From Frigoribacterium sp. CG_9.8 (GTDB lineage: Bacteria > Actinomycetota > Actinomycetes > Actinomycetales > Microbacteriaceae), in contig NZ_JADOVH010000002.1 of NCBI RefSeq assembly GCF_015751965.1, positions 1 through 64,000 of the forward strand: 64,000 nt of DNA. The letters are read 5' to 3'. The translations under genes were made by a program, and so were the position numbers. Positions 1-7,756 of the stretch are shown here, piece after piece (positions within the stretch are counted from its first letter, which is position 1; every line of letters begins with the position of its first letter). Below the pieces are notes generated by a model. That model saw only the letters and a list, made by a program, of their open reading frames with translations. It was not told the DNA's origin and did not search any database.

Positions 1-44
1 CAAAACGCCAACCGAACAGCCAACGGCGAAACAGGTCTTGCCAT
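1..44 (-). pseudogene. IS30 transposase, N-terminal fragment cut by window edge
   Basis: Reading the minus strand from an ATG at 42-44 gives MARPVSPLAVRLAF, which aligns with MGRPWSPLSVRLAF at the start of the IS30 transposase at 33632. Only 14 codons are inside the window, so it cannot be said whether the gene is intact further left. It was found by homology to the second copy. Confidence 0.8.
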
Positions 45-70
45 CGAAAATACCCACTAGAACTCAGGGT

Positions 71-95
71 GTTGCACTCACCACCTGAATTCGCC
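71..95. repeat. IS30 terminal inverted repeat
   Basis: The 25 bases are the reverse complement of the terminal repeat at 33581-33605, which begins GGCGAATTCAGGTGGTGAGT. The match extends inward to about position 58 with one mismatch. Confidence 0.85.
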
Positions 96-345
96 AGGGT
101 GCAAACGATTGCTCACGAGACACCTCGAGGGGCCAATAACGAAGTTGATCGGCTACGCGCGTGCTTCCAGAAGGCGGCAGTCCACCCCGTAAACCGTTCC
201 GTTTACCGCAATGACAGATGCCTACGAATAAAGCCAACTCAGATGTCATCTATTCGTGCAGCAGGCCCCACCTAACCGAGTGGCTGGCTGTCCGCAGTTG
301 CCAGTGAGCGCACGTCACGCTTTGCCGTTCACGCAATAGCTTGCG

Positions 346-1623
346 CTATCGAGCGACTTGGCTGAAGGTCTGTTCGATCGCGTAGTCGATGAACTCGTTG
401 GTGGGCTCGGATCCCTCTTCCAGCTCCGGCGCGAATTTGGGTACAGATTCTTCGTCTTCGTATAAGGCATTCATGGCGTCTTTTGGGGCGCCTTGTTTTA
501 GGTTCATACCGATCGGCAGCGACAGGACACTCAGGCACGCAAGAACAATTTCAGCTGTGCGTCGCACGGACGCTTTAGTGGACGCGGCTTGCTCCGACCA
601 GGCAACATCGTCGAGGCCCGGCATGGCGTGCTCTATGGCGCGTCGGTGATTGCTGCCAGCGAGGAGTGCCACAGTGAGGATCTCGTTAATTCGCATCGCG
701 CGAGCGACGAAGCGGCGCACGATAATCTCGTTGGCGTCGAACTCGCTCTCCGCCTGCTCAATCTCTCGCTCGACTGACTTCTGCTTCTCATATATGCGAC
801 CGCCGCTTGCCAACATCGCACCTGCGACGGCTGCAATCACCGGTAGAGCGACGATCCCGGTGAGCAACGCGGTCCCCCCAGCGATCCCGAGACCGCCGGC
901 AGCCAGGCTCCCTCCGCCGATGGCGGCGAGGGTGGCGGAGGTGGCGGCTGCACCCGACAGGCCGGAGATGGCCGCACCTGTCGACGCCGTGGCGATGCTG
1001 GCGACTGTCATGTAAGTCGCAGTTGCGGCGCCGGCCCCGACTGCTGCGCCGGCTCCGCTTCCGAGGACGCCAGCACCTAGGAGCGAGAAGATGCTCTTGC
1101 TTGTCTTCAGTTGGGCGTCCGTGAGCGCTTCAGCGAATTCAGGGTTCGTGCGTGAGGGGTCGATGTCCGCAGGCACGATTACATCTTCCGGCAGGTCACT
1201 GACTCGACTTGCCAGGCGCGAGAACGGTTCAACGACTTCGCGATCGAACTCCTTGACTTTCTCGTCAAGGAGCTTTGCCACCTCGTCCGCTTGCCGTAAA
1301 ACATACTCGACTCGCGACTTCAGCTGATTAGCGCGCTCACCATTCTTCTTCGCAAGCTTCATCGCCTCGACGATTTTCAGACTTCCGGTCTTTCGTTTAT
1401 CTGACTGTGCCTCAGCGGCGGCAGCTGCCTGGACGGCTTCCACCTTCTCCGGCAGATGCGACGAGAGCGCTTGGATGAACGCTCGCGACGGGGCGCGGAC
1501 ACCGCTTTCGATCTTCGAGATAAGGACCGTACTGAAGCCGAGGGTCTCCGCGAGCTTTGCCTGGCTCCAACCAACAGCCTTCCGCGCCTCAGCGAGTGCT
1601 TCACCGGCAGATCGATCTGTCAT
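346..1623 (-). CDS. HTH-XRE protein with long Gly/Ala-rich membrane region
   Basis: The protein has 425 residues from ATG 1621-1623, preceded by AGGGAG four bases upstream. An upstream in-frame ATG at 1728 would add a low-complexity leader without a ribosome site. Residues ~8-60 form an XRE/Cro-type helix-turn-helix (GWSQAKLAETLGFSTVLISK). Residues ~65-150 are charged and helical with coiled-coil character. Residues ~188-290 are a continuous Gly/Ala/Ser/Thr-rich hydrophobic stretch of glycine-zipper type (for example SGAAATSATLAAIGGGSLAA), followed by a second helical domain and an acidic tail. The membrane stretch suggests a membrane-inserting protein; the HTH suggests autoregulation through the palindrome at 1651-1662. 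I do not recognise a named family. A toxin or abortive-infection effector under its own repressor domain is an inference from architecture and from the neighbouring Mrr nuclease. Confidence 0.8.
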   Translation of the reverse strand: MTDRSAGEALAEARKAVGWSQAKLAETLGFSTVLISKIESGVRAPSRAFIQALSSHLPEKVEAVQAAAAAEAQSDKRKTGSLKIVEAMKLAKKNGERANQLKSRVEYVLRQADEVAKLLDEKVKEFDREVVEPFSRLASRVSDLPEDVIVPADIDPSRTNPEFAEALTDAQLKTSKSIFSLLGAGVLGSGAGAAVGAGAATATYMTVASIATASTGAAISGLSGAAATSATLAAIGGGSLAAGGLGIAGGTALLTGIVALPVIAAVAGAMLASGGRIYEKQKSVEREIEQAESEFDANEIIVRRFVARAMRINEILTVALLAGSNHRRAIEHAMPGLDDVAWSEQAASTKASVRRTAEIVLACLSVLSLPIGMNLKQGAPKDAMNALYEDEESVPKFAPELEEGSEPTNEFIDYAIEQTFSQVAR

Positions 1624-1638
1624 AAATCTCCCTAGATT

Positions 1639-1670
1639 GGTACTTGTACTTGTACTAGTACAGGTAGTAC
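1639..1670. promoter_or_regulatory. palindromic operator candidate between divergent genes
   Basis: The intergenic region between the two divergent genes holds iterated GTAC units: TACTTGTACTTGTACTAGTA followed by CAGGTAGTAC. The core TGTACTAGTACA at 1651-1662 is a perfect 12-bp palindrome, 28 bases upstream of the HTH gene start. Its placement fits autoregulation of both genes by the HTH protein. That link is inferred. Confidence 0.6.
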
Positions 1671-1718
1671 ATTTATGATGACTGATAGATACATATTCTA
1701 AACAGAACGGAACACTCA

Positions 1719-2237
1719 ATGGATACATCTGCTCGTGGAATTTCCGCCCGGGAAATTGGCCGACGCATTGGAGCGAGCGCGATGGAGGTGAATCAGCTGC
1801 TCCTAAGCCAAGAGTTCCTTCGTGGAGAGCCCGGTGCTTATGGGCTCACCTCGAAGGGTGAACAGTTTGGTTCCGAAAGAGAGCACTGGAACGGATATGG
1901 CGGAATCGCCCGCCGATCGTTTGAAACGACGCATTACGACCCGGCTATCGTCGAAGCGCTCGACCTCGCGCCCGAAAACCTCGCAAAGGTGCGCGAGACC
2001 ATCACGATGCGGAAACAAGCGCAGAGTGCCGCAAGTCAGCTCGCGCGAGCCGAAGCTGAGAAGACCTTCAAACAACTCATGGCTAGCAAGGAGGCGGTGG
2101 CTCCCGATAAAGGCATAGATCCAGTCAAGGTGCTGATGGTCGTTGCCGGTGTCGTTGTCGTAGTGGGGGTGAGCTACGGCATCTACAGAGGGGTTGCGCG
2201 GATAAAGCGGGTGAAGGCCGAACGCGCTTCTGAGTAG
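1719..2237 (+). CDS. small winged-helix-like protein with C-terminal TM helix
   Basis: The protein has 172 residues starting at ATG 1719, divergent from the HTH/membrane protein. Residues ~5-50 read as a winged helix (ISAREIGRRIGASAMEVNQL, then a wing ending YGLTSKGEQFG). The middle is charged and helical. Residues ~130-155 form one hydrophobic segment (VLMVVAGVVVVVGVSYGIY) followed by a basic tail, so the wHTH would face the cytoplasm at the membrane. Twenty-three bases separate it from the Mrr gene, so the two are probably cotranscribed. No named family is recognised; a partner or anchor for the membrane protein across the divergent promoter is one possibility. Confidence 0.75.
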   Translation: MDTSARGISAREIGRRIGASAMEVNQLLLSQEFLRGEPGAYGLTSKGEQFGSEREHWNGYGGIARRSFETTHYDPAIVEALDLAPENLAKVRETITMRKQAQSAASQLARAEAEKTFKQLMASKEAVAPDKGIDPVKVLMVVAGVVVVVGVSYGIYRGVARIKRVKAERASE

Positions 2238-2260
2238 AAGCAGGATCGAGAACGATCCGC

Positions 2261-3217
2261 GTGGTGCAGAGTGGTGTCGTGACCATTCCACAAGCACAGA
2301 CGGTGTCAATCGTTCCTATCTGGCCAGCGCTCGTCGTTCCCGTTCTGACCGCCTTGCTGCAGGGCGAAATCCTTCATCGGAAAGATGTGTTCGACGCTGC
2401 ATCGGACATCGCCGGACTCACCGCGCTAGCTCGAGCGGAAACGCTCACGTCAGGGGGCTATCGATACGAACAACGAATGGGGTGGGCACTGAGCCATCTC
2501 TCGAAGGCTGGCTGGATCGATCGGCCGGCGCGTGGTTACTACACAATAAATGACGCCGGTCGCGAGGCGCTCCGCCGCTACCCGAACGGATTCGACTATG
2601 CCAAGGCGCGCGAAATCTTCGCGCCATACTGGCCAGATCCGATTCGAAGTCCTGGAGCAGATGCCGCGGTCGCTGACGCCGTCGCCGCGGCGGTGGAGAT
2701 CCTCGACCCGGTGGAACAAATCGAAGACGGGATCAACCGTATCGAGGAAGAGGTCGGAAGTGAACTACTTAGCCGGCTCCGAGATAGCCATCCAGATTTC
2801 TTCGAACAGGCTGTAGTCGACCTTCTGCTTGCGATGGGGTACGGGGGAGCGGAACAGCGCGGCAAACGTATCGGTGGCCCAAACGATGAAGGCATCGACG
2901 GCATCATCGATCAGGACGCCTTGGGCCTAGATCGAATTTACGTCCAGGCGAAGCGCTACAAAGAGGGCAACAACATCGGCCGAGAAACGATCCAAGCATT
3001 CGTCGGAGCGCTTCATGGACTTGGAGCTACTCGAGGGGTGTTCCTTACGACCAGCGCTTTCACTCCCGGCGCTATCGATTACGCACAGAACGTGCAATCG
3101 CGGGTGATTCTCATTGACGGACAGCGGCTCGTTGGTCTCATGATCAAGTACCGAGTCGGCGTCCAGGTCCAACGGACCTACACGACAGTGGAAATCGACG
3201 CAGATTTCTTCGAGTAG
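2261..3217 (+). CDS. mrr: Mrr-family restriction endonuclease
   Basis: The protein has 318 residues from GTG 2261; GTG 2279 is an alternative start. The first ~110 residues resemble the Mrr N-terminal winged helix (WALSHLSKAGWIDRPARGYY, then an ALRRYPNG-like end). The C-terminal half is the PD-(D/E)XK-type Mrr catalytic domain, with DEGIDGII supplying the acidic residue and YVQAKRYK the QxK motif near residues 228-232, followed by the usual TTSAFTPGAIDYA strand-helix. Mrr-type enzymes are typically methylation-dependent endonucleases acting on foreign modified DNA. The gene follows the winged-helix/TM gene in the same direction, in what looks like a small defence unit. No cognate methylase lies beside it, as expected for this class. 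Confidence 0.88.
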   Translation: MVQSGVVTIPQAQTVSIVPIWPALVVPVLTALLQGEILHRKDVFDAASDIAGLTALARAETLTSGGYRYEQRMGWALSHLSKAGWIDRPARGYYTINDAGREALRRYPNGFDYAKAREIFAPYWPDPIRSPGADAAVADAVAAAVEILDPVEQIEDGINRIEEEVGSELLSRLRDSHPDFFEQAVVDLLLAMGYGGAEQRGKRIGGPNDEGIDGIIDQDALGLDRIYVQAKRYKEGNNIGRETIQAFVGALHGLGATRGVFLTTSAFTPGAIDYAQNVQSRVILIDGQRLVGLMIKYRVGVQVQRTYTTVEIDADFFE

Positions 3218-3286
3218 GAATCCGACCAAATGAAGCACGCCGCCTGGGGACGGCCCCATAGTCATCATGAAGTAAGCGGGGAGGAC

Positions 3287-3652
3287 ATGGCTCAGAAATT
3301 GAAACCCGCCACCGAGCACTTCCCGATTTCCGACCGATACGAGCTCGATTATCTGCCGGGGGAGCATTGGTGGACCAGCCAGCACGAGCATGTCATCGCC
3401 TGGTTCAACGAGATCGACGGGCCGGGCGCATACAAGCGGCGTAGCCGCGGCCTCGGAGCCCGCCACGGCTACATACACTTCCAATGCGCGCCCGGCCTTC
3501 TCTGGATCGCCGAGGCGGTCGGGGTGGATCCCGTGCTCGTCCAACTTGCTGCGGATGCAGCTGCAGGCGTGGGTCGCCCTGCGACTCAGTGCGCAGCCAT
3601 ACGGCGCGTCCTACCCTGGCAACAAATCGAAACACTCGTGCGGGACAGGTGA
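3287..3652 (+). CDS. hypothetical protein, 121 aa
   Basis: The start is ATG 3287, preceded by GGGGAGG about five bases upstream, which decides it over an in-frame ATG at 3230. The protein is soluble, Trp- and His-containing (GEHWWTSQHEHVIAWFNEI), with no signal peptide, TM segment or motif I recognise. It sits 69 bases after mrr in the same orientation and before IS debris. The function is unknown. Confidence 0.6.
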   Translation: MAQKLKPATEHFPISDRYELDYLPGEHWWTSQHEHVIAWFNEIDGPGAYKRRSRGLGARHGYIHFQCAPGLLWIAEAVGVDPVLVQLAADAAAGVGRPATQCAAIRRVLPWQQIETLVRDR

Positions 3653-3713
3653 ATGGCTGTGGCGTAGTGAGCCCGCCGTGCGCCCGTCCTGGCTCGCGAC
3701 ATATGAGTGGCCT

Positions 3714-3782
3714 TGACCCCGTTTGGTGGACATCTCACAAGAGAGAATGTTCATCATGGCAAGGACACGTCGGGAGTTCACT
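3714..3782 (+). pseudogene. IS3-family left-end remnant with orfA start
   Basis: TGACCCCGTTTGGTGGACAT at 3714-3733 resembles an IS3-family terminal repeat. The ATG at 3756 follows an AGAGAG-like ribosome site and begins MARTRREFT, as actinobacterial IS3 orfA proteins often do. After about nine codons the similarity ends and the frame soon stops. The serine recombinase gene begins (its 3' end) at 3811. This is debris from an old insertion. Confidence 0.55.
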
Positions 3783-3810
3783 ATCGACCATCCAGTCCGA
3801 GCCCTTGCAT

Positions 3811-4395
3811 TCAGATGTTGGTCATAGTGAGGTATCGGTAGACGGTGGCGCGGCTAGTCCCGATGATTTTCCCGATGTCTGCCGGTTTCAGGCCTTGGGC
3901 CTTTAATTCGTTGGCACGTTTGACTGCGTGATCGTTAGCCGTGACTTCGCGGCGTCCGGCTTTCCGCCCGTGGGAGGCAGCGACGGCCATGCCGGCCCGT
4001 GTTCGTTCCGAGAGCTGATCGCGTTCCAGCTGCGCGAACGCAGACATGATCGTGACCATGGCCTTCGCCATCGCGCCACCCAGATCGCTGTCCGGATCGG
4101 TAGCGATTCCATCGCGGAGGGAACGGAACTTGGTACCCTGTTCCGCGAACCCGTCAAGCAGTTCCAGGAGGTGGCGGGTGTTGCGTCCGAGCCGGTCGAG
4201 TTTCCATACAACCACTTCATCGCCCCGGCTGAGACGGTCGAGCATTTTGTCCAGCTCGGGTCGGCTGGCTTTGGTCCCGCTGATTCCCTGGTCGCGGTAG
4301 ATCCGTTCACAGCCGGCAGCTTCCAATTCTCGGATCTGCAGCTCCGTGTTCTGGTCCGCCGTACTCACCCGCGCGTATCCGAGACTCGTCATCAC
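3811..4395 (-). CDS. serine recombinase (resolvase/invertase family)
   Basis: The protein has 194 residues. The N-terminal resolvase domain contains GYARVST with the nucleophilic serine, then KLDRLGRNTRHLLELLD and the long E-helix (AFAQLERDQLSERTRAG). A C-terminal HTH follows (KPADIGKIIGTSRATVYRYL). The length is typical of Tn3-type resolvases and invertases. A GTG at 4395 and an ATG at 4392 compete as start; either gives the same domain. No transposase accompanies it. A palindrome 22 bases upstream of the start could be its binding site. It is one of three orphan serine recombinases in this window, all on the minus strand. Confidence 0.92.
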   Translation of the reverse strand: MMTSLGYARVSTADQNTELQIRELEAAGCERIYRDQGISGTKASRPELDKMLDRLSRGDEVVVWKLDRLGRNTRHLLELLDGFAEQGTKFRSLRDGIATDPDSDLGGAMAKAMVTIMSAFAQLERDQLSERTRAGMAVAASHGRKAGRREVTANDHAVKRANELKAQGLKPADIGKIIGTSRATVYRYLTMTNI

Positions 4396-4416
4396 TCCCG
4401 GTTTCTCGTCAAAGGC

Positions 4417-4440
4417 TATTCTCGACCGGATTTGAGAATA
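4417..4440. promoter_or_regulatory. inverted repeat upstream of serine recombinase, possible res/promoter site
   Basis: TATTCTC and GAGAATA flank a 10-bp spacer. A 24-28-bp imperfect palindrome just upstream of a resolvase gene is the usual form of a res subsite. The rest of the gap to nagB (4441-4633) shows no gene. Confidence 0.4.
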
Positions 4441-4633
4441 TCAGCGCGAGACACATTGTTGAGACAAGATACGGCCCGGACACGCCGAGAAAATTAGGTG
4501 TGAGGACGCCGGCCAGTGCGTCTGGTCAAAGGATCCTTTGATGAGACTGTCCGGTCCGCTTCAGGGCGCGTCGAGGAGTCAATCAAACGGGGGGCAGTCC
4601 CGAAGGATCCAGACATCGTTTCTTGAATTGCGG

Positions 4634-5401
4634 TTACTGTTCTGTCGGTCGGTCCTCGAACACACGACGGTAGTAGTCGGCGAGTCTCAGTTCTGATGCT
4701 GCTTCGGGATCGAGGACTACCGTCACACGTGGATGCATTTGCAGGAGGGATGCTGGGCACATGCTGGTGAGCGGTCCCTCGATTGCCTGAGCGATTGCGT
4801 GCGCTTTCCCCTTGCCTTGTGCAATCAGGAGGATATTTTTTGCCTCCATGATGGTTCCCAACCCCTGGGTGATGCAGTGTCGCGGTACCTCGTCGACGCT
4901 ATCGAAGAATCGCGCGTTGTCTGCTCGCGTTGCGTCGGTGAGCGTCTTGATCCGCGTGCGGGAGGCGAGTGACGAGGTTGGCTCATTGAACCCGATGTGT
5001 CCAGATGCCCCAATTCCCAAGATTTGCAAGTCGATACCGCCCGCCGCTGCGATATCTCTTTCATAGTCTGCACATGCTCGCACTATGTCTTGTGCTGCTC
5101 CGTCTGGAACGTGAACTCTGGACGGGTCGAGTCCGAGCGGCCCAGTCACCTCCCGCTGGACAACGGCGTGATAACTTTCCGGATGCGAATATGGCAGGCC
5201 GACATACTCATCCAGGGCAAAAGCGCTGATAGAGCCGAGCTGGGGGGTCCTCTTTTTCACGAGTGAATTATAGATCGGTTGCGGCGATGACCCCGTGGCA
5301 ATCCCGAGGACTTTTATTTCACCGAGTTCCACGCCGCGAGAAATCATGTCTGCCGCGTACTCGCCGACATCGTCTGCATTATCGAAGATGATGACCTGCA
5401 T
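4634..5401 (-). CDS. nagB: glucosamine-6-phosphate deaminase
   Basis: The protein has 255 residues, the usual length for the family. It converts glucosamine-6-phosphate to fructose-6-phosphate and ammonia, the step that feeds amino sugars into glycolysis. Family motifs are present: ATGSSPQPIY for phosphate binding, FALDEYVGL with the catalytic acid region, and GIGASGHIGFNEP with the active-site His. It is the last gene of the minus-strand amino-sugar run, separated from the preceding SIS gene by 117 bases that show no second promoter I can identify. No nagA deacetylase is present in the window. Confidence 0.95.
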   Translation of the reverse strand: MQVIIFDNADDVGEYAADMISRGVELGEIKVLGIATGSSPQPIYNSLVKKRTPQLGSISAFALDEYVGLPYSHPESYHAVVQREVTGPLGLDPSRVHVPDGAAQDIVRACADYERDIAAAGGIDLQILGIGASGHIGFNEPTSSLASRTRIKTLTDATRADNARFFDSVDEVPRHCITQGLGTIMEAKNILLIAQGKGKAHAIAQAIEGPLTSMCPASLLQMHPRVTVVLDPEAASELRLADYYRRVFEDRPTEQ

Positions 5402-5518
5402 GGGAGCTCTTCTCTATTCAGTGGTGCATGCGGAAGACCAATGTGCTTACCACCGCCCCTTTTCGTGAGTGCGGTGTCATGCAGATTTTTGGAGGTTCGC
5501 AATCAGGTGGGAGTCACG

Positions 5519-6265
5519 CTAGAGATAGTTCAGCCGTTCACGGTAGGTCTCGATCCAGCGATCATTCCACGCCGCGGAGTCGTCAAGATTGGCGCTTGCG
5601 AAGACGGGCGGGATGGTGCCGCGTTCGATGAGGACCGTTGCCGTTTCCACCATCAGACCATGAAGAATTGCTGCACCGACTGCTGATGAGGTCGGACCGA
5701 CAGGTGGCACTCCCTCGCCCAGAGCCACCACGGCGTCACCGGCCATCCCGGGGAGATCTATCACCACATCCGCCACTTCGAAGAGCCGAGGCACGCCGCG
5801 ACCCTTTACCGACGAGGAGTAGGTGATGTTTGTTAGTGCCACTACTGTGGCCCCACGCTGCTGCGCTAAAGTACACATTTCCACCGGGACCGCGTTCCGA
5901 CCCGATACCGAAACGATGAGGAGTAAATCCCCCTTCCCGATTGGGACGTCCGCCAGGATTTCCTGCGCTATCCCTCGAGTTTGTTCGAGTGTGCTCGTCG
6001 CAGTAATCGGCGTGACATTCAGCATCAGAGAACTCGGCAGTATTGGCTGGATTGGAACCAGACCACCCGCGCGATAGAACTGGTCCTGGACGAGCAACCC
6101 GGCATGACTGGCCCCAAACGCGTAGATGACCCGATCATCCTGGATGCGGTCAGCGATCAAGTGCGCCGCGGTAACGACCGCAACGCTCACATGATCAGCT
6201 AGGGCATCAACGAGCTGTGATTGCACTACCGCCAGATATCGCTTGTATCCGTCAAGGCTCGTCAT
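5519..6265 (-). CDS. SIS-domain phosphosugar-binding protein (UPF0309-like), copy 1
   Basis: The protein has 248 residues. The fold follows the SIS (sugar isomerase) pattern: VIYAFGASHAGLLVQDQFYR for the first loop, the RAGGLVPI stretch, and LLLIVSVSGRNAVPVEM for the Ser-rich phosphosugar-binding loop. It resembles the sugar isomerase-domain proteins formerly grouped as UPF0309, whose substrate is usually not assigned. Its start overlaps the stop of the next SIS gene by four bases (ATGA), so the two are translationally coupled. It is paralogous to that neighbour. An isomerase, epimerase or lyase acting on an amino-sugar phosphate is plausible from the operon. Confidence 0.88.
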   Translation of the reverse strand: MTSLDGYKRYLAVVQSQLVDALADHVSVAVVTAAHLIADRIQDDRVIYAFGASHAGLLVQDQFYRAGGLVPIQPILPSSLMLNVTPITATSTLEQTRGIAQEILADVPIGKGDLLLIVSVSGRNAVPVEMCTLAQQRGATVVALTNITYSSSVKGRGVPRLFEVADVVIDLPGMAGDAVVALGEGVPPVGPTSSAVGAAILHGLMVETATVLIERGTIPPVFASANLDDSAAWNDRWIETYRERLNYL

Positions 6266-7011
6266 CGTCCGGTCATCCGGTACGTCTCACGGGATGTGCG
6301 GTAGGTCTCTTCGCCCCCGGGCAGGTTATAACTGGTGTAAACCGTTGGAACCGTTTGAGCGGCAAGGCACCGTTCGATAATTCCTGCGGTGACGGCCCAC
6401 ATCAGCGCCGCACCCGCCAGGCCGGACCATGCGATCGCAGGCATAGCAAGCCCGTCGATTGCTAACGCGGAATCTCCGTAGGGCACACGGTTGTCGAGCA
6501 CGATGTCCGCGACTTCGAATAGCCGCTTTCCCGATCCGTGATTACTGTGCAATTCGCTCGAGAAGTCGACGCCCGTGACCGCGATGACCGAGACCTCACG
6601 TTCACGTGCCTGCAGGGCGAGCTCCACGATGAGTGCGTTGGTCCCGGAAACCGAACTGAGTATGAGTGGGTCTTTGGGCTGGATTGTCCCCTGCTCGAAT
6701 AGCCATTCCACGAGCAAACGAGCGGAACTACCGCCGCTGGGATCGACTGGACGGCGGTGGGCTGAGACCCATTCGTTTTCGCGCGAGAGCGATGCCCCGA
6801 ATGTGAGTGCCGTGTAGGCCGCAAGGCCGCCGGTGCGCGCGATGAATTCATGACTGATCAGGTGGCCAGTGTCGTAGATGTGTATCGGACGGCCATCACA
6901 GATTGCCGTGGCGCCAAGCGTTGCCGTCGCAGCTATGGTGACCCGCTGCGACTCCTCCAGTTCTGTTAGACGCGTATGAACGTCAGAGAAATACTCTGTT
7001 ACAGCACTCAT
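6262..7011 (-). CDS. SIS-domain phosphosugar-binding protein (UPF0309-like), copy 2
   Basis: The protein has 249 residues from ATG 7009-7011, which overlaps the nanE stop as ATGA. The frame stays open upstream, but that extension lies inside nanE and is Arg/Cys-rich nonsense. SIS motifs are present: IHIYDTGHLISHEFIARTGG and PLILSSVSGTNALIVELALQ, then VIAVTGVDF. Like copy 1 it lacks the MurQ etherase signatures I would expect for N-acetylmuramate use. Two consecutive, diverged SIS paralogues could form a heteromer or act on two different sugar phosphates. Confidence 0.88.
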   Translation of the reverse strand: MSAVTEYFSDVHTRLTELEESQRVTIAATATLGATAICDGRPIHIYDTGHLISHEFIARTGGLAAYTALTFGASLSRENEWVSAHRRPVDPSGGSSARLLVEWLFEQGTIQPKDPLILSSVSGTNALIVELALQAREREVSVIAVTGVDFSSELHSNHGSGKRLFEVADIVLDNRVPYGDSALAIDGLAMPAIAWSGLAGAALMWAVTAGIIERCLAAQTVPTVYTSYNLPGGEETYRTSRETYRMTGR

Positions 7012-7745
7012 GATGCGGCATCGATCAGTCCGGCAGCGTGAGCAGCCGCGACGAAACGGCGGGTGATGAGCTCGGGCACGGTAATCGCCGAGCCGATAAT
7101 AACAAAGTAGGCGCCCCCCTCGAAGCACCTAGTCACATGGTCGGTCGTCCAAATTCGACCCTCTACGGCGACAGGCACCGGTAATTCACGTATTTCCTCC
7201 AGCAGAGGGAAGGCTGGTCCGAACTTGTCCACGTCAGAGGTGTAAGGCGTGTAGCCCGCGAGCGTCGTCGCGACAATGTCGGCCCCGGCCTCAGCCGCTG
7301 CTTCAGCCTCGCGTCGTGTGGAAATATCAGCCATCACGGGGATGCCAAGCTCGTGGAGCGCCGAAATTATTTGGCTAAGCGTTTCACCATAAGGTCGTGC
7401 GCGTTCCGTGCCATCGAGCGCGACAATATTTGCACCGGCTGCCACAATGTCAAGAGCATCCTTCAAGGTCGGGGTGATTCGCACGTCAAAGCCGTCACGG
7501 TCGACCTTGTTGATCCCCAGGATGGGAAGCTCGCTGACGGCACGCACGGCTGCCACGTTTGCTGGGCCATCAACTCGAAAGCCCTGCGCTCCGCCGAGCT
7601 CGGCGCTTCGTGCCAGTGCCGCGATCATCGAAGGTTGATTCAGCGGGCTGCCTGGGCCGGCCTGGCACGAGGCGACCACGACGCCGTGAAGGCTAGTGAC
7701 GAGTGCGCCTCGAATCTGCTCGGACTCAGTAATCGTGTTGGGCAT
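7008..7745 (-). CDS. nanE: N-acetylmannosamine-6-phosphate 2-epimerase
   Basis: The protein has 245 residues. The start is ATG 7743-7745, chosen because GAGGAG lies eight bases upstream; an in-frame TTG at 7760 overlaps that ribosome site. NanE is a TIM-barrel enzyme converting ManNAc-6-P to GlcNAc-6-P. Visible features are GAQGFRVDGPANV, PILGINKVDRD with the conserved Lys region, ADIVATTLAGYT and PVAVEGRIWT with the phosphate loop after it. It lies 11 bases after the kinase gene and overlaps the next SIS gene. Together with the kinase it points to use of N-acetylmannosamine or a sugar yielding it, in addition to GlcNAc. Confidence 0.93.
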   Translation of the reverse strand: MPNTITESEQIRGALVTSLHGVVVASCQAGPGSPLNQPSMIAALARSAELGGAQGFRVDGPANVAAVRAVSELPILGINKVDRDGFDVRITPTLKDALDIVAAGANIVALDGTERARPYGETLSQIISALHELGIPVMADISTRREAEAAAEAGADIVATTLAGYTPYTSDVDKFGPAFPLLEEIRELPVPVAVEGRIWTTDHVTRCFEGGAYFVIIGSAITVPELITRRFVAAAHAAGLIDAAS

Positions 7746-7756
7746 ATTTTTTCTCC

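Larger units (their letters stand above)
1..95 (-). mobile_element. IS30-family element, left-edge partial copy (outer end at 95)
   Basis: Bases 1-95 match, on the opposite strand, the first ~90 bases of the IS30 element at 33581-36280: terminal inverted repeat, 5' untranslated stretch and transposase start, with scattered mismatches. The element therefore runs off the left edge and its outer boundary is at 95. It is a diverged copy, not an identical duplicate. Bases 96-345 to its right hold no gene I can support. Confidence 0.85.

Noticed and set aside
5519-7011. MurQ (MurNAc-6-P etherase) for the SIS pair
   Set aside because: The expected MurQ segments are not visible. Both proteins look closer to UPF0309-type SIS proteins.
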